This document shows, in pieces, positions 15,999 to 25,546 of a stretch of DNA of 64,000 nt. The stretch lies in assembly GCF_024266705.1 (NCBI RefSeq), contig NZ_CP100757.1:1364001-1428000 (forward strand), in the 5' to 3' direction. The position numbers were made by a program, and so were the translations under genes. Below the pieces are notes generated by a model, which saw nothing but the letters and a program-made list of their open reading frames with translations, was not told the DNA's origin and made no database searches. Positions within the stretch are counted from its first letter, which is position 1; every line of letters starts with the position of its first letter. The stretch is from Natrinema gelatinilyticum. GTDB taxonomy: Archaea > Halobacteriota > Halobacteria > Halobacteriales > Natrialbaceae.

Positions 15999-17273
15999 CT
16001 ATCCCGTCGGCAGTCGGCTCCCGGTCGCTCGCTCGTATCCGAGCGGCTGTGTCCCGTCATAGCGCTCGAGCTGGCGGGCGATCTTACGGGCGTCGTCGAT
16101 CCCCGCGAACGCGAACAGGCCGTCAACGAACGGCACCGCCGCAGCCATCCCGCGACAGGTCGGCTCGTACGTCGACGACGTCGCGAGCGGGTTCCACCAC
16201 AACACCAGCGACGCACGCCGGGTGATCCAAGCCATCCCGTCCTCGAGAATGTCGACGTCGCCTGTCTCGAAGCCGTCACTTATGACGATCACCGCGGTCC
16301 GGCGGTCAACGGCGTGGGGGTACTCCTCACGGATCCTGGTTATCGCCTCGCCGATCTGGGTGCCCCCGCCCCACTCTGCCTCAAGCCGCTCGAGAGCGTC
16401 GTAGGCGTCGGTCGGCGTTCGCTCGGTGAAGGCGTCGGTCACCTCCTGCAGCGACGTGTCAAAGAAGAACGTTCGCACCGACCGACTGGCCGCCTGGAAG
16501 CTTGCCAGACACCGAACGAGGAAGTCCCGGTCGATCACGTCGAGTACCGACCGGCTCACGTCGACGAGGAATAGACACCGCGTCGCCGTTCGCTTTCGGG
16601 CTCGCGTCGGCATCGAGACGACGATGCCGCCGGTCCCGTAGCTCTCCCTGAGCGCCCGCCTGACGTCGAGTCGACCCCCGCTGTCTGCCGGCGCGTACCC
16701 TCTGCCGGCTAGCTTCGCCAGGGCGTCGCTGATCCGCTTGGTGACCGCCTCGAGGTCGTCGTCGGTACCGCCAGTCCGGGCGGAAATCGCCGTCGACCGG
16801 CCACGCCGGCTGTACCCCGCGACGGTCTCGTCGTCCTCGTGTGGTCGCTCGTCGTCGCTTTCGGAGGCTAGCCCCATCATCAGGCCGGCCGCGTCGATCT
16901 CCGCGTCATCCCCGCCCTCCAGTGCCGACGGGTCGGCGTCGGGCAGATCGAGAATCTCAGGACTGCGATCGGGCTCGCGGGCGTTCTCGGGATTGGACCT
17001 CCCCTCGAGTTCGGCGACGAGCTGGCGCCAGAACGCCGCGAACAGCCGGTCGAACGTCTCGACGTCGCCTGGATCGGTCACGAGTGCCGCACGGAGTCCC
17101 GCTCTCGTCCGTTCCCGGTCGACCGCCCCGAGTTCGGCGAGCACCCGTGCGGCGTCGAGACTGGCGGTCGCGGAGACATCGACGCCCGCCGTTCGCAACG
17201 CTCGCGTGAACTCCACGAGCCGCCAGCGGACGCGTTCGACCGTCAACAACGCGTCACCGGCGTCGTCAGTCAT
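15999..17273 (-). CDS. CoxE-like VWA-domain protein
   Basis: A 424-residue protein with a C-terminal von Willebrand A domain. The MIDAS motif is LFLVDVSRSVLD, followed by the later Thr/Asp region TRIREEYPHAVDRRTAVIVISDGFETGD. The N-terminal half is helical and acidic. In the CO dehydrogenase system CoxE works with the AAA ATPase CoxD to activate the Mo-Cu or Mo centre. The ATG at 17271-17273 overlaps the 3' end of the CoxD-like gene by 8 nt, indicating coupled translation. A wider role in any Mo-hydroxylase maturation is inferred. Confidence 0.82.
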   Translation of the reverse strand: MTDDAGDALLTVERVRWRLVEFTRALRTAGVDVSATASLDAARVLAELGAVDRERTRAGLRAALVTDPGDVETFDRLFAAFWRQLVAELEGRSNPENAREPDRSPEILDLPDADPSALEGGDDAEIDAAGLMMGLASESDDERPHEDDETVAGYSRRGRSTAISARTGGTDDDLEAVTKRISDALAKLAGRGYAPADSGGRLDVRRALRESYGTGGIVVSMPTRARKRTATRCLFLVDVSRSVLDVIDRDFLVRCLASFQAASRSVRTFFFDTSLQEVTDAFTERTPTDAYDALERLEAEWGGGTQIGEAITRIREEYPHAVDRRTAVIVISDGFETGDVDILEDGMAWITRRASLVLWWNPLATSSTYEPTCRGMAAAVPFVDGLFAFAGIDDARKIARQLERYDGTQPLGYERATGSRLPTG

Positions 17274-18216
17274 CGGTGGATGCGGACTCGCGGGCGCTGG
17301 CTGCAGCCGCTTCGAGGTCGTCGACGAGCGTCTCGATCTGTTCGACGTCCTCGACTTCCTTGAGGAGACAGCCGGCCGTCTCCCGGATCTCGTCGGCGGT
17401 GATTTCCCCGTCACCGGCTCCGAGTTCAACCAGTGAGCGGGCCCAGTCCAGGGTCTCGGCCACGCCCGGCTGTTTGAGCAGCGGGTGGTCCCGAAGCTCC
17501 TGGGTGACGCCACACACCTCGGCGGCGACGGTATCGTCGAGTTCCGGAACCTTCCGGCGGACGATCTCGAGTTCCTTCTCGAACGACGGCGGCTTGACGT
17601 GGAGGTAGAGACAGCGCCGCTTGAGCGCGTCGCTCAGTCCCCGCGTCCGGTTCGAGGTGATGACGACCACCGGCGGCGTCTCTGCCCACACGGTCCCGAG
17701 TTCGGGGATCGAGAGCTGGAAGTCCGAGAGCAATTCGAGCAACAGTGCCTCGAACTCCTCGTCGGCGCGGTCGACCTCGTCGATCAGCAGTACCGGTGGC
17801 GTCTCGCCGTCTCCCTCGAGTGCGCGCAACAGCGGCCGTTCGAGCAGGTACTCCTTGCTGAAGACGGACTCCTCGGCTTCGATGCCGCCCTCGCCGGACT
17901 GGACCGCAAGTAGCTGTTTCGTGTAGTTCCACTCGTAGAGTGCGTTCTCGGCAGTGAGGCCCTCGTAACACTGGAGCCTGACGAGGTCGGTGTCGAACCC
18001 ACTTGCGAGTACCTTCGCAAGTTCGGTCTTACCGGCGCCGGGCTCGCCCTCGACGAGCAGGGGTTTCCCGAGCCGAAGCGAGAGCAACACCGTCGTGACG
18101 AGGTCCTTCTCGGCGACGTACTCCATCTCCTCAAAGGCGTCGAGGAGACGTCCCTCGTCGAGGTCGGCGAATGCACTCGCCGCCGGTTCCGTTCCCGTCC
18201 GCCCGCTTCCGGTCAC
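17266..18216 (-). CDS. CoxD-like MoxR-family AAA ATPase
   Basis: A 316-residue MoxR-type AAA+ ATPase. Walker A is GEPGAGKTEL (about residues 56-65), Walker B is VLLIDEVDRAD, sensor 1 sits in VVITSNRTRGLSDAL and the arginine finger region in KRRCLYLHV. Partnership with a VWA protein is the rule for MoxR ATPases, and the CoxE-like gene overlaps by 8 nt. In CO-oxidising bacteria CoxD helps build the bimetallic active site; here it should mature the adjacent hydroxylase. Confidence 0.87.
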   Translation of the reverse strand: MTGSGRTGTEPAASAFADLDEGRLLDAFEEMEYVAEKDLVTTVLLSLRLGKPLLVEGEPGAGKTELAKVLASGFDTDLVRLQCYEGLTAENALYEWNYTKQLLAVQSGEGGIEAEESVFSKEYLLERPLLRALEGDGETPPVLLIDEVDRADEEFEALLLELLSDFQLSIPELGTVWAETPPVVVITSNRTRGLSDALKRRCLYLHVKPPSFEKELEIVRRKVPELDDTVAAEVCGVTQELRDHPLLKQPGVAETLDWARSLVELGAGDGEITADEIRETAGCLLKEVEDVEQIETLVDDLEAAAASARESASTDD

Positions 18217-18365
18217 AGTCGCTCACCCCCGAGCCGACGACCGCTCGACGAACTGTTAGTGATCACTGGTAAACGTTGACGCTACTCGCTTGTCAATTCG
18301 TCGGTGGATAACCGACGTAGACACCTCGTTGACTTCGTTCGATAGAACGGAACAGTCGGGCGGTC

Positions 18366-19250
18366 TCAGACTGTCGTCGTCGGCGCGTCGATTCGGTCGG
18401 CGGCCTCGTTTAGAGCCCGCTCGGTGTGCACCCGAAGCAGCTGGGCGCGGAACTCGGCCGAAGCCTGGATATCGTCCATTATCATGAACTCGTCGATGTC
18501 CTCGTCGGCGCGTTGGGCCGCCGCCTCGAAGACGTCCTCCTCGATGGTTTCGCCGACCAGGGCGGCCTCGACCGGCTCGAGGCGGACTCCACGATCCAAG
18601 ACACCGTTTGCGGCGACGCGGGCGGACTCGATCCGGTCGCCGTCGGTCTCCATGGAGACAGCGACGCCGACCAGCGCGTAGCCCGACGATGGGCTCGGCT
18701 TCTTGAGGTAGGCGCCGTGAGCCTCGGGCCGACGTGGGACCTCGATCCGGGTCAGGAGTTCGTCGTCGCCGATCGCCGTCGCGTACATTCCAACAAAGAA
18801 GTCGTCGGCGTCGATCGTCCGCTCCCCGCCGGGACCCTGGACGACGATCGTCGCATCGGCCGCCAGCACCGCCGCAGGCAGGTCCGAGGCCGGGTCGCCG
18901 TGGGCAATGTTGCCGCCGATCGTCCCGCGGTTGCGGACCTGGATGTCACCGACCTCGTGGGCTGCCTCGACGAGGACGGTGCGTTCGTCCCAGAGCTCGT
19001 CGTCGTCGGCGATCGTCGCATAGTTCGTCAGTGCGCCGATCGAGATCGTCCCATCGTCGCGCTCGATGCCGGTCAGCTCGTCGATCTCGCCGATGTCGAC
19101 GAGCGTGCCCGGATCGGACAGTCCCGATTTCATCATCGGGATCAGGCTGTGTCCGCCCGCGAGAATCTTCGCCTCGGGGTTGTCCGCGATCAGCTCGAGG
19201 GCGTGATCGACGCTTTCGGCCCGGTAGTAGTCGAATTCGGGCGGATACAT
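18366..19250 (-). CDS. FAD-binding subunit of the molybdenum hydroxylase (CoxM-like)
   Basis: A 294-residue medium subunit that passes electrons from the Fe-S clusters to the final acceptor via FAD. It carries the FAD-binding AGGHSLIPMMKSGLS and TIGGNIAHGDPASDLP motifs. The C-terminal CO-dehydrogenase flavoprotein domain ends in HTERALNEAADRI. The ATG overlaps the TGA of the 2Fe-2S subunit gene by one base (ATGA), so the two subunits are translated in step. The start at 19250 removes an upstream extension that is only the overlapping neighbour read in another frame. Confidence 0.88.
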   Translation of the reverse strand: MYPPEFDYYRAESVDHALELIADNPEAKILAGGHSLIPMMKSGLSDPGTLVDIGEIDELTGIERDDGTISIGALTNYATIADDDELWDERTVLVEAAHEVGDIQVRNRGTIGGNIAHGDPASDLPAAVLAADATIVVQGPGGERTIDADDFFVGMYATAIGDDELLTRIEVPRRPEAHGAYLKKPSPSSGYALVGVAVSMETDGDRIESARVAANGVLDRGVRLEPVEAALVGETIEEDVFEAAAQRADEDIDEFMIMDDIQASAEFRAQLLRVHTERALNEAADRIDAPTTTV

Positions 19251-19750
19251 CAGTCGTCCACCTCGGCGGTCGCCGTCGTCTCGCGCATCTTCTCGGCTGC
19301 CGACTCGACAGCCTTGACGATATTCTGGTAGCCGGTACACCGACAGAGGTTCCCTTCAAGTGCCTCGCGGATCTCCTCCTCGTCCGGGTCGGGGTTTCGC
19401 TCGAGCAGCTCCTGTGTCGTCATGATCATTCCGGGTGTACAGTAGCCACACTGGAGCCCGTGCTCCTCCGAGAAGCTCTCCTGGATCGGGTGCAACGAGT
19501 CCCGGTCGGCAAGCGCCTCGACCGTCGTGATCTCGGCCCCGTCGGCCTGTACGGCGAACATCGTGCATGACTTTATCGCCTCGCCGTTGAGGTGGACCGT
19601 ACAGGCGCCACACATGCTGCTTTCACACCCGACATTCGGACCCGTGTAGTTGAGCTCGTCACGGAGCGCGTGAACGAGCAACGTTCGGGACTCGACCGTC
19701 AGTTCGTATTCTGTCCCGTTGACCGTGAGCGTGATGTCGTGTTCCGTCAT
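19250..19750 (-). CDS. [2Fe-2S] subunit of the molybdenum hydroxylase (CoxS-like)
   Basis: A 166-residue small subunit with both iron-sulphur domains intact. The plant-type cluster is held by Cys42, 47, 50 and 62 (GCESSMCGAC...C). The second, helical cluster domain has Cys101, 104, 136 and 138 (CGYC...CRC). All eight ligands are present, so the electron path is complete. It is the first of the three structural subunits in transcription order (S-M-then D-E-I-L), with the CoxG-like gene just upstream. Confidence 0.92.
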   Translation of the reverse strand: MTEHDITLTVNGTEYELTVESRTLLVHALRDELNYTGPNVGCESSMCGACTVHLNGEAIKSCTMFAVQADGAEITTVEALADRDSLHPIQESFSEEHGLQCGYCTPGMIMTTQELLERNPDPDEEEIREALEGNLCRCTGYQNIVKAVESAAEKMRETTATAEVDD

Positions 19751-19805
19751 TGGTAGCTGTCTTTTGTGATAGCGTGTGTTCCGAACCCGATCGGTTCCCG
19801 AGAGA

Positions 19806-20396
19806 TCATATCAGCCCTCGGATCCGATCGCGCAGGCCGGAAGACTCGTCGCTAACGTCTGAGAGCTGGTCCTCAATCCGATTGAAGAACCGGTTGATGA
19901 CCCGCTTCGCGACGGGGTTTATCACACGCTGTCCGAGCTGTGCAACCCGACCGAAGACGTCCGTCTCCGCCCACCACTCGACGGTGGCGCCGTCGTCGGT
20001 CTCGACTAGCGTCATGCCCGACTCCATCTCGAAGGAACTGTTCGATGCGCTTCCCTCCGCGGAGGCATCCATCTCTGGGAAATCCCGGCGATCGATTGTC
20101 ACCACCGTTTCGAACCGCGGGTTCACACTGCCGACGCTCAGCTGTATCAGCGTCGCGTACTTCCCGCCCTCGACGAAGGCTCGTTCGGCGACCACTTCCG
20201 GGTCCGCGTCCGGCAGCGTGGGTGGATTCTCGTCGGTCGCCTCGGCCTCGAGTTCGTCGAAGTCGGGCTCGCCCTCGACGCGCATGAGGAACTTACAGCC
20301 CGGCAGCGCGTTCTCGATCATCACGGGATCGGACAGCGCTAACCACACCTCCTCGGTCGTTACGCCTTCTAGAGTGAATTCTCCATTAAACTCCAT
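19806..20396 (-). CDS. CoxG-like SRPBCC protein
   Basis: A 196-residue member of the CO dehydrogenase subunit G family: MEFNGEFTLEGVTTEEVWLA, then LSDPVMIENALPGCKFL and a C-terminal basic helix region KRVINRFFNRIEDQLS. CoxG is not a catalytic subunit; in bacteria it anchors the mature enzyme to the membrane and feeds electrons to quinone. Its position 56 nt upstream of the small-subunit gene fits. The intervening insertion ENPPTLPDADPEVVAE is longer than in many homologues. Confidence in the family is high and in the anchoring role moderate. Confidence 0.8.
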   Translation of the reverse strand: MEFNGEFTLEGVTTEEVWLALSDPVMIENALPGCKFLMRVEGEPDFDELEAEATDENPPTLPDADPEVVAERAFVEGGKYATLIQLSVGSVNPRFETVVTIDRRDFPEMDASAEGSASNSSFEMESGMTLVETDDGATVEWWAETDVFGRVAQLGQRVINPVAKRVINRFFNRIEDQLSDVSDESSGLRDRIRGLI

Positions 20397-20535
20397 GTTA
20401 TCACTTCAGTACTGGTTCCGCATTCGTCATTGTTTCTGCCCTGGACTAACAGAGACAGTACCACACTAAAAAACCTTGTACCGACAGCACGCTCGAGCCG
20501 ACCAGACCGAAGGCGATCCGATCGTTCTACCGACA

Positions 20536-21426
20536 TCACTCCCGGTCGACCAGCAACGATTTCGGGTTCTCCGCAGCCATCGTCTGGAACTCCGCTGTCG
20601 AGAGCCCCTCGGCCCGGAGCGTTTCACCGAGAATGCGCATACTCTCGGGAGAACTCGGGTTCACCTGCTGTCCAACGTCACTCGAGAGCACGCACCGATC
20701 GATGCCGAGTGCACGGATGTTCTCGTAGAGTTCCTCGCTCGAGATCCACCGGTACTTCGGGCTCAGCCCCATAAACGGGAAGTTCATGTACGCGCCGAGA
20801 TCAGCGAGGGTCCGCTGTTGTTCGATCGAGAGGTCCGTCACGTGGTAGTTCGGATGATCGACGACGACTCTCTCGTGATCGTCGTCAGCAAGATACTCGA
20901 CGATCGCGAGGGTCTCCTCGTAGGAGAGATGTCCAACACAGAAGACGACGTCGTGGGCGACGACCTTGTCGAGACAGAGCCGGACGTCCCGGCGCAACTC
21001 GCCGTCTTCAAGTGCCGTCACGCCTTCGCGGTCGTCGTACTCCGGCCCAGCGTCGACGCCGAGGAACGCCCCGAGATCGCCGGTCCGGGACGCGTGGTGG
21101 GCCGCGTCGATCGTCGGAGCCCAGATCACGCCCGCGCCGTACTCGATCGCCGCCTCGACGGCGAACGGGTTGAACCCGCCGTTACAGTAGTTGAGGACGG
21201 TACTCCCGACAACCTCTATGTCGTATCCCTCCCGCTCAAGGAGACGATCGATGTATTCGACGCCATAGACGGTCGGCAGATGGTGTTCCTTGAGGACGAT
21301 CGCGTCCATTCCGGCTCGTGCCGCTTCCAGAGCGGCCTCGTAGCCGTCGGTCCGCCGGTCGAACGGCGATGGACCACAGTGGAGGTGCAGGTCGACCAGT
21401 CCCGTCACGTCGATCGGATCGGTCAT
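20536..21426 (-). CDS. DUF6282-type amidohydrolase-fold protein
   Basis: A 296-residue TIM-barrel protein of the amidohydrolase-like DUF6282 type. It has the metal motif DLHLHCGPSPFDRRTDG at the N-terminus, IVLKEHHLPTVYG, GVIWAPTIDAAHHAS, CVGHLSYEETL, VVDHPNYHVTD and a late CVLSSDVGQQ. These supply the His and Asp ligands of a one- or two-metal site. Members of this family lack a described reaction. It follows the enoyl-CoA hydratase gene and belongs with the CaiB/Tct set, so hydrolysis of a carboxylated cyclic or amide intermediate is an inference. Confidence 0.75.
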   Translation of the reverse strand: MTDPIDVTGLVDLHLHCGPSPFDRRTDGYEAALEAARAGMDAIVLKEHHLPTVYGVEYIDRLLEREGYDIEVVGSTVLNYCNGGFNPFAVEAAIEYGAGVIWAPTIDAAHHASRTGDLGAFLGVDAGPEYDDREGVTALEDGELRRDVRLCLDKVVAHDVVFCVGHLSYEETLAIVEYLADDDHERVVVDHPNYHVTDLSIEQQRTLADLGAYMNFPFMGLSPKYRWISSEELYENIRALGIDRCVLSSDVGQQVNPSSPESMRILGETLRAEGLSTAEFQTMAAENPKSLLVDRE

Positions 21427-21498
21427 ACCACGAGTGAGTACTCGAGAATATTAAACCTGGGTTGCGTCGAATCCACTGCCGACAGGCGGTGGCTCCGA

Positions 21499-22272
21499 TT
21501 ACTTCTCGTCCCGTTCGGCGCTGAGTCGACGGCGTTCGTCGGAGTCGTACTGTGCCCACCAGCGCTCGGTTTCGTTGGCGAACGACGTCGAGCGGTCGAT
21601 CTCGTCGGCCGCCGCGTTGATGCTTTCTTTTGCCTTCGCAAGAGCGTTGGCGCCGCCGTCCCGGAGCGAGGCAACGAGATCAGCGACGGCGTCGTCTATC
21701 GATTCCTGCATGGCGACGCGGTTGACGAGTCCGATCGAACGCGCGCACTCGGCGCCAATCCGTTCGCCCGACAGCACGAGCTCCTTGGCGGCGGCCTCGC
21801 CCACGAGTTCGACTAACCGGTACGTGGCGCCGCCGCCAGGAATCTGGCCAATCTGAGTCGTCGGAACGCCGAACTCGGCAGTTTCGGCGGCGATTCGAAG
21901 GTCACAGTACATCGCGAGTATTAGCCCACCGCCGAGACAGTAGCCATCGATCTGTGCAATCGTCGGAGGCCGGATAGTGCGGGCACTCGTCGCCATCTCG
22001 TAGGTATGCCGAGCGCGGGTTTCGTGGAAGTGGCGATCGTCACTGCTGTACTCGGACGTGTCCGCACCGCTCGAGAACGCCCGGTCGCCGGCACCGGTGA
22101 CGAGGACGAGTTCGACGTCCGAGCGCAGATTCAGTTCGGCGAAGGCCCGTTCGAGGTCGAGGACAGTCGCGACGTTCATGGCGTTCAGGACGTCCGGTCG
22201 ATCGATGGTCACCGTTGCGACGCCGTCGTCGACCTCAACCTGCAGATGTCGATAGGGGCCGTGATCGATCAT
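21499..22272 (-). CDS. Enoyl-CoA hydratase/isomerase family protein
   Basis: A 257-residue crotonase-fold enzyme. The oxyanion-hole regions are GDRAFSSGADTSEY and QIDGYCLGGGLILAMYCDLRIAA, followed by the FGVPTTQIGQIPGGGATYRL loop that carries catalytic acids in hydratases. At that position this protein has Gln-Ile-Gly rather than the usual Glu-containing LPELxxG, so the precise reaction (hydratase, isomerase or ring hydrolase) is uncertain. The gene overlaps the CaiB-type gene by 4 nt, which points to a shared CoA-ester substrate. Confidence 0.85.
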   Translation of the reverse strand: MIDHGPYRHLQVEVDDGVATVTIDRPDVLNAMNVATVLDLERAFAELNLRSDVELVLVTGAGDRAFSSGADTSEYSSDDRHFHETRARHTYEMATSARTIRPPTIAQIDGYCLGGGLILAMYCDLRIAAETAEFGVPTTQIGQIPGGGATYRLVELVGEAAAKELVLSGERIGAECARSIGLVNRVAMQESIDDAVADLVASLRDGGANALAKAKESINAAADEIDRSTSFANETERWWAQYDSDERRRLSAERDEK

Positions 22273-23501
22273 TGGTCTTTACCCCCTCGATCGGCCGACT
22301 CGACCAAGCCGATCACGCCGGCTGCAGCGAAGGATTCGATCTCCTCGGCGTCGTACCCGAGGTCACAGAGTAATTCGATAGTGTCTTCGCCGAGCGTCGG
22401 CGCATGGCTCTCGAACCCGCTCTCGGCCTGCTCGAAGCGTAACGGGTGTTCGACGACTGGGACCCCGTTCGCAGTGGGGTGGTCGTGATCGGTCACCAGG
22501 TTCCGGGCGCGGGTGTGCTCGTTCACGAGGGCCTCCGAGACGTCGTTGATCGGGCCAACAGGGAGGCCGTGTTCGTCGGCCAACAGCGTCACCCACTCGT
22601 CGACGGGACGGGTTCGAAACGTCGCCTCGAGTTCGGCGACGAGTTCGCCCATGTGCTCGACCCGATCCGGGTTCGTCTTGAACCGCTGGTCGGTCGCGAG
22701 ATCTTCACGATCGATCGCCTCGCAGAACTCGACCCAGAGCTTCTGGCTACCGATGGCGACGGCGAGGTAGCCGTCGGCGGCCTCGAACGTCTGGTAGGGC
22801 GCGATGACGGGATCCCGCGTTCCCATTCGTTGTGGCGTGTTCCCGGCGAACACTGCGCCGGCGTGTTTCGTGAGATACGGCAACATGGCATCGTACATGG
22901 CGAGTTCGATACGGTCTCCCTCGCCTGAGTACTCGCGTTCGTAGAGTCCGGCGAGGACGCCGTGAGCGACCCAGTTCCCGGTAATGAGATCCGAGATTGG
23001 GATACCGGCTTTAACCGGTGGCCGGTCGGGTTCGCCGGTGACCGACATGACGCCAGTCAGTCCCTGCATAAGCAGGTCGTATCCCGACCGGTCCGTCCAC
23101 GGTCCGTCTTCGCCGAAGGCCGAGACCGAACAGTACAGCAATTTCTCGTTAATGTCGGCGAGCGATTCGTAGTCGATCCTGAGCCGTTCTGCGGTCCCGG
23201 GACGGAAGTTCTCGACGAAGACGTCAGCGTCCGCAACGAGATTTTCAAGTATCGCCAGTCCCTCGTCACTTTTCAAGTCGAGTTCGATGCTTCGCTTGCC
23301 GTAGTTTACCGTCATGAAGTACGGCGATTCGCCGTCGATGAACGGCGGACCGGCTGATCGCGCCGGATCGCCGTCTCCCGGACGTTCGACTTTTATGACC
23401 TCGGCACCGAGGTTCGCGAGAATCAACGTGCCGAACGATGCGCTGACGTAGGTTGAGACATCGATGACAGTAACGTTGTCGAGTGGCTTTCTGGATTCCA
23501 T
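22269..23501 (-). CDS. CaiB/BaiF family CoA transferase
   Basis: A 410-residue class III CoA transferase. It has DVSTYVSASFGTLILANLGAEVIKVERPGDGDPAR, the NYGKRSIELDLKSDEG segment, SGYDLLMQGLTG and GIPISDLITGNW, where the Asp is the expected acyl-carrier residue. Class III enzymes move CoA between carboxylic acids through a mixed anhydride and need no ATP. It starts just 5 nt from the TctA stop, so uptake of a carboxylate and its CoA activation appear to be co-expressed. Confidence 0.9.
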   Translation of the reverse strand: MESRKPLDNVTVIDVSTYVSASFGTLILANLGAEVIKVERPGDGDPARSAGPPFIDGESPYFMTVNYGKRSIELDLKSDEGLAILENLVADADVFVENFRPGTAERLRIDYESLADINEKLLYCSVSAFGEDGPWTDRSGYDLLMQGLTGVMSVTGEPDRPPVKAGIPISDLITGNWVAHGVLAGLYEREYSGEGDRIELAMYDAMLPYLTKHAGAVFAGNTPQRMGTRDPVIAPYQTFEAADGYLAVAIGSQKLWVEFCEAIDREDLATDQRFKTNPDRVEHMGELVAELEATFRTRPVDEWVTLLADEHGLPVGPINDVSEALVNEHTRARNLVTDHDHPTANGVPVVEHPLRFEQAESGFESHAPTLGEDTIELLCDLGYDAEEIESFAAAGVIGLVESADRGGKDQ

Positions 23502-23506
23502 GTGTC

Positions 23507-24994
23507 CTATACAGGTTCGGTACGACTGTGGTTGAGCTGTTTCTTAACGAGCGGACCGAACAGAACCGCCGCGATGAGGACGACGAGAACAATCGATAGC
23601 GGTCGGTCGAGCAGGACCGAGGTGCCGCCTAGTTCCATCGTCCGGTAGAGGTTCTCCTCGACGATCGGTCCGAGGACGATCCCGAGGACAAACGCGATGA
23701 TTGAGTAGTTGTGCTGTACCATGTAGTATCCGAGGACGCCGAACGCAACCACGAACGCAAGATCGAGCCAGTTGCTACGGATGGCGAAGGAGCCGGTAAC
23801 TGCGAAACAGATCACGAGCGGGATGATGTAGTCTGTATTGATGTGAGTGAACCAGTGGCCGGTTCGGGTGACGAACACCATCCCGAGCACGAAGATGATG
23901 ACATTTCCGACGATCAACGCGAGAAACGTGGCATAGGTGATATACAGCTCCGCGCCGAACAGTTCGGGACTCGGCCGGATTCCGTGCATCAGAAGGCCGC
24001 CGAGCAGGATCGCGGTCGATCCGCTACCGGGAATGCCAAACGAGAGCGTTGGGATGAGCGATCCGGCGACGGTGCCGTTGTTGGCTGCTTCTGACGCGAT
24101 GACTCCTTTGGGATTGCCGCTCCCGTAACTATCGTCGTCGTCGCTTCTGACGGCTTCACCGTAGGAGATAAAATTCGAGACCGAAGCGCCCGATCCTGGG
24201 ACGGCTCCGATCCCGAGACCGATGAACGACGATCGAATCGTCGTCAGGGGGTTTTTGAGCACTTCCCAGAACCCCGATTCGATGCTGCCAGTGAGTTCAA
24301 CGTCATCGTCCGCGATGCTACCCGGTTCGGCAGCCAGACGCATCATCTCCCCGATCGCGAACACACCGATGAGAGCGACGACGAAGGAAATTCCGTCCTG
24401 CAGCTCGAGAAGGCCGAACGTGTACCGTTGTTCGAACGTCATCACGGGAATTCCGACGGTCGTGAGCAAGAGCCCGAACGCGCCGGCCGTGATCCCTTTG
24501 ACCATCGACCCGCGGGTGACGACCGTGATCAATACAAGCCCGAACATCGCGATGAGAAAGTACTCGGGTGATCCGAACAACAGCACCAGCTCGATCAGTA
24601 TGGGCGAGAGCAAAATGACGGTGAGTATCGACAGCGTTCCACCGACCGCTGAGGCAGTCGCAGAGACGGCGAGTGCCTTACGTGCTTTCCCGAGACGGGT
24701 CATCGGATAGCCGTCGAACGTCGTCGCCGCTGCCGCGGCGTTGCCGGGCGTGTTGATGAGGATCGCCGCGATACTCCCACCATACATCGCCCCACTGTAG
24801 ATGCTTATCAGGAGGATAATTGCGGTGATGCCATCAAGCGGCACGGTCAATGGCAGAACGACTGCCATCCCGAGGTTCGGACCGATCCCGGGTAACGCCC
24901 CGACGACGATCCCGAAGAGGAGTCCGACCACGAGCCACAGTATCGTCGGCCACGAGAGAACGATGCTTCCAGCGTGAGCGAGTTGATCGAGCAT
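23507..24994 (-). CDS. TctA large permease of tripartite tricarboxylate transporter
   Basis: A 495-residue polytopic membrane protein with the TctA hallmarks: GIVVGALPGIGPNLGMAVVLP near the N-terminus, the repeated GLGIGAVPGSGASVSNFISY in the second half and about twelve hydrophobic segments. TTT systems are secondary transporters that import di/tricarboxylates or related acids using a binding protein. The TctB gene lies 3 nt upstream and TctC follows the same operon, so the system is complete. Substrate cannot be read from sequence. Confidence 0.92.
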   Translation of the reverse strand: MLDQLAHAGSIVLSWPTILWLVVGLLFGIVVGALPGIGPNLGMAVVLPLTVPLDGITAIILLISIYSGAMYGGSIAAILINTPGNAAAAATTFDGYPMTRLGKARKALAVSATASAVGGTLSILTVILLSPILIELVLLFGSPEYFLIAMFGLVLITVVTRGSMVKGITAGAFGLLLTTVGIPVMTFEQRYTFGLLELQDGISFVVALIGVFAIGEMMRLAAEPGSIADDDVELTGSIESGFWEVLKNPLTTIRSSFIGLGIGAVPGSGASVSNFISYGEAVRSDDDDSYGSGNPKGVIASEAANNGTVAGSLIPTLSFGIPGSGSTAILLGGLLMHGIRPSPELFGAELYITYATFLALIVGNVIIFVLGMVFVTRTGHWFTHINTDYIIPLVICFAVTGSFAIRSNWLDLAFVVAFGVLGYYMVQHNYSIIAFVLGIVLGPIVEENLYRTMELGGTSVLLDRPLSIVLVVLIAAVLFGPLVKKQLNHSRTEPV

Positions 24995-24997
24995 TGT

Positions 24998-25546
24998 TCA
25001 GACGACGACGAGCAGGAACCCCTTGTGAAGGTCAACGTTCAAGAGTACCATGAATCCGTACGTAATCACGAAACCAGTGATCGACAGGCCGATCCGTGCG
25101 ATCCACTCGAGCCGAAACCACGACGTGTACCCGAGGACGAAGATCGGGGTTACCCAGAGCAACCCGACGATGTACGCACCGATCACGTACGCCACGAGTG
25201 CGGCCACGGTAAACGATGCAGCCGTGATCGGTCTGCCACGGGTCTTGTCCGTATCGGCTGCCGTGGCGTCCTCGTCGAGCCAATCTGTCTCGTCGCTGTA
25301 ACTACTGAGTACGTCCGTCGACTCGGCGACGTATTCGTACAGTGGGCTCGGGAGATACTCGCGAATCAACAACAGGACTGTCCCTACGATGGTGACTGAA
25401 CCGGCGAATTGCGGGAAAAACGCAGCGCTCTGGGCGAACTGGAACGACTCGACAAGCATGTACGAGGCGATCACGAGTATGACGACGAGCATCACGTGCT
25501 CGGACGTCACACCAACTCCGGCGTCGGTGGATTTGTCGGTACTCAT
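24998..25546 (-). CDS. TctB small membrane subunit
   Basis: A 182-residue membrane protein with four predicted spans (VMLVVILVIASYMLVESF; ITAASFTVAALVAYVIGAYI; LWVTPIFVLGYTSWF; LSITGFVITYGFMVLLNV), the usual TctB layout. A haloarchaeal-type acidic loop (SYSDETDWLDEDATAADTDK) separates spans 2 and 3. TctB families are poorly conserved, so assignment rests on size, topology and location between TctC and TctA; it overlaps tctC by one base and leaves 3 nt to tctA. Confidence 0.85.
   Translation of the reverse strand: MSTDKSTDAGVGVTSEHVMLVVILVIASYMLVESFQFAQSAAFFPQFAGSVTIVGTVLLLIREYLPSPLYEYVAESTDVLSSYSDETDWLDEDATAADTDKTRGRPITAASFTVAALVAYVIGAYIVGLLWVTPIFVLGYTSWFRLEWIARIGLSITGFVITYGFMVLLNVDLHKGFLLVVV

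Noticed and set aside
12313..20396. Aerobic CO dehydrogenase (coxSML with coxDEGI)
   Set aside because: Subunits and accessory genes match, but the large subunit lacks the AYxCSFR loop that binds copper and CO. I call it a CO-dehydrogenase-family hydroxylase of unknown substrate.
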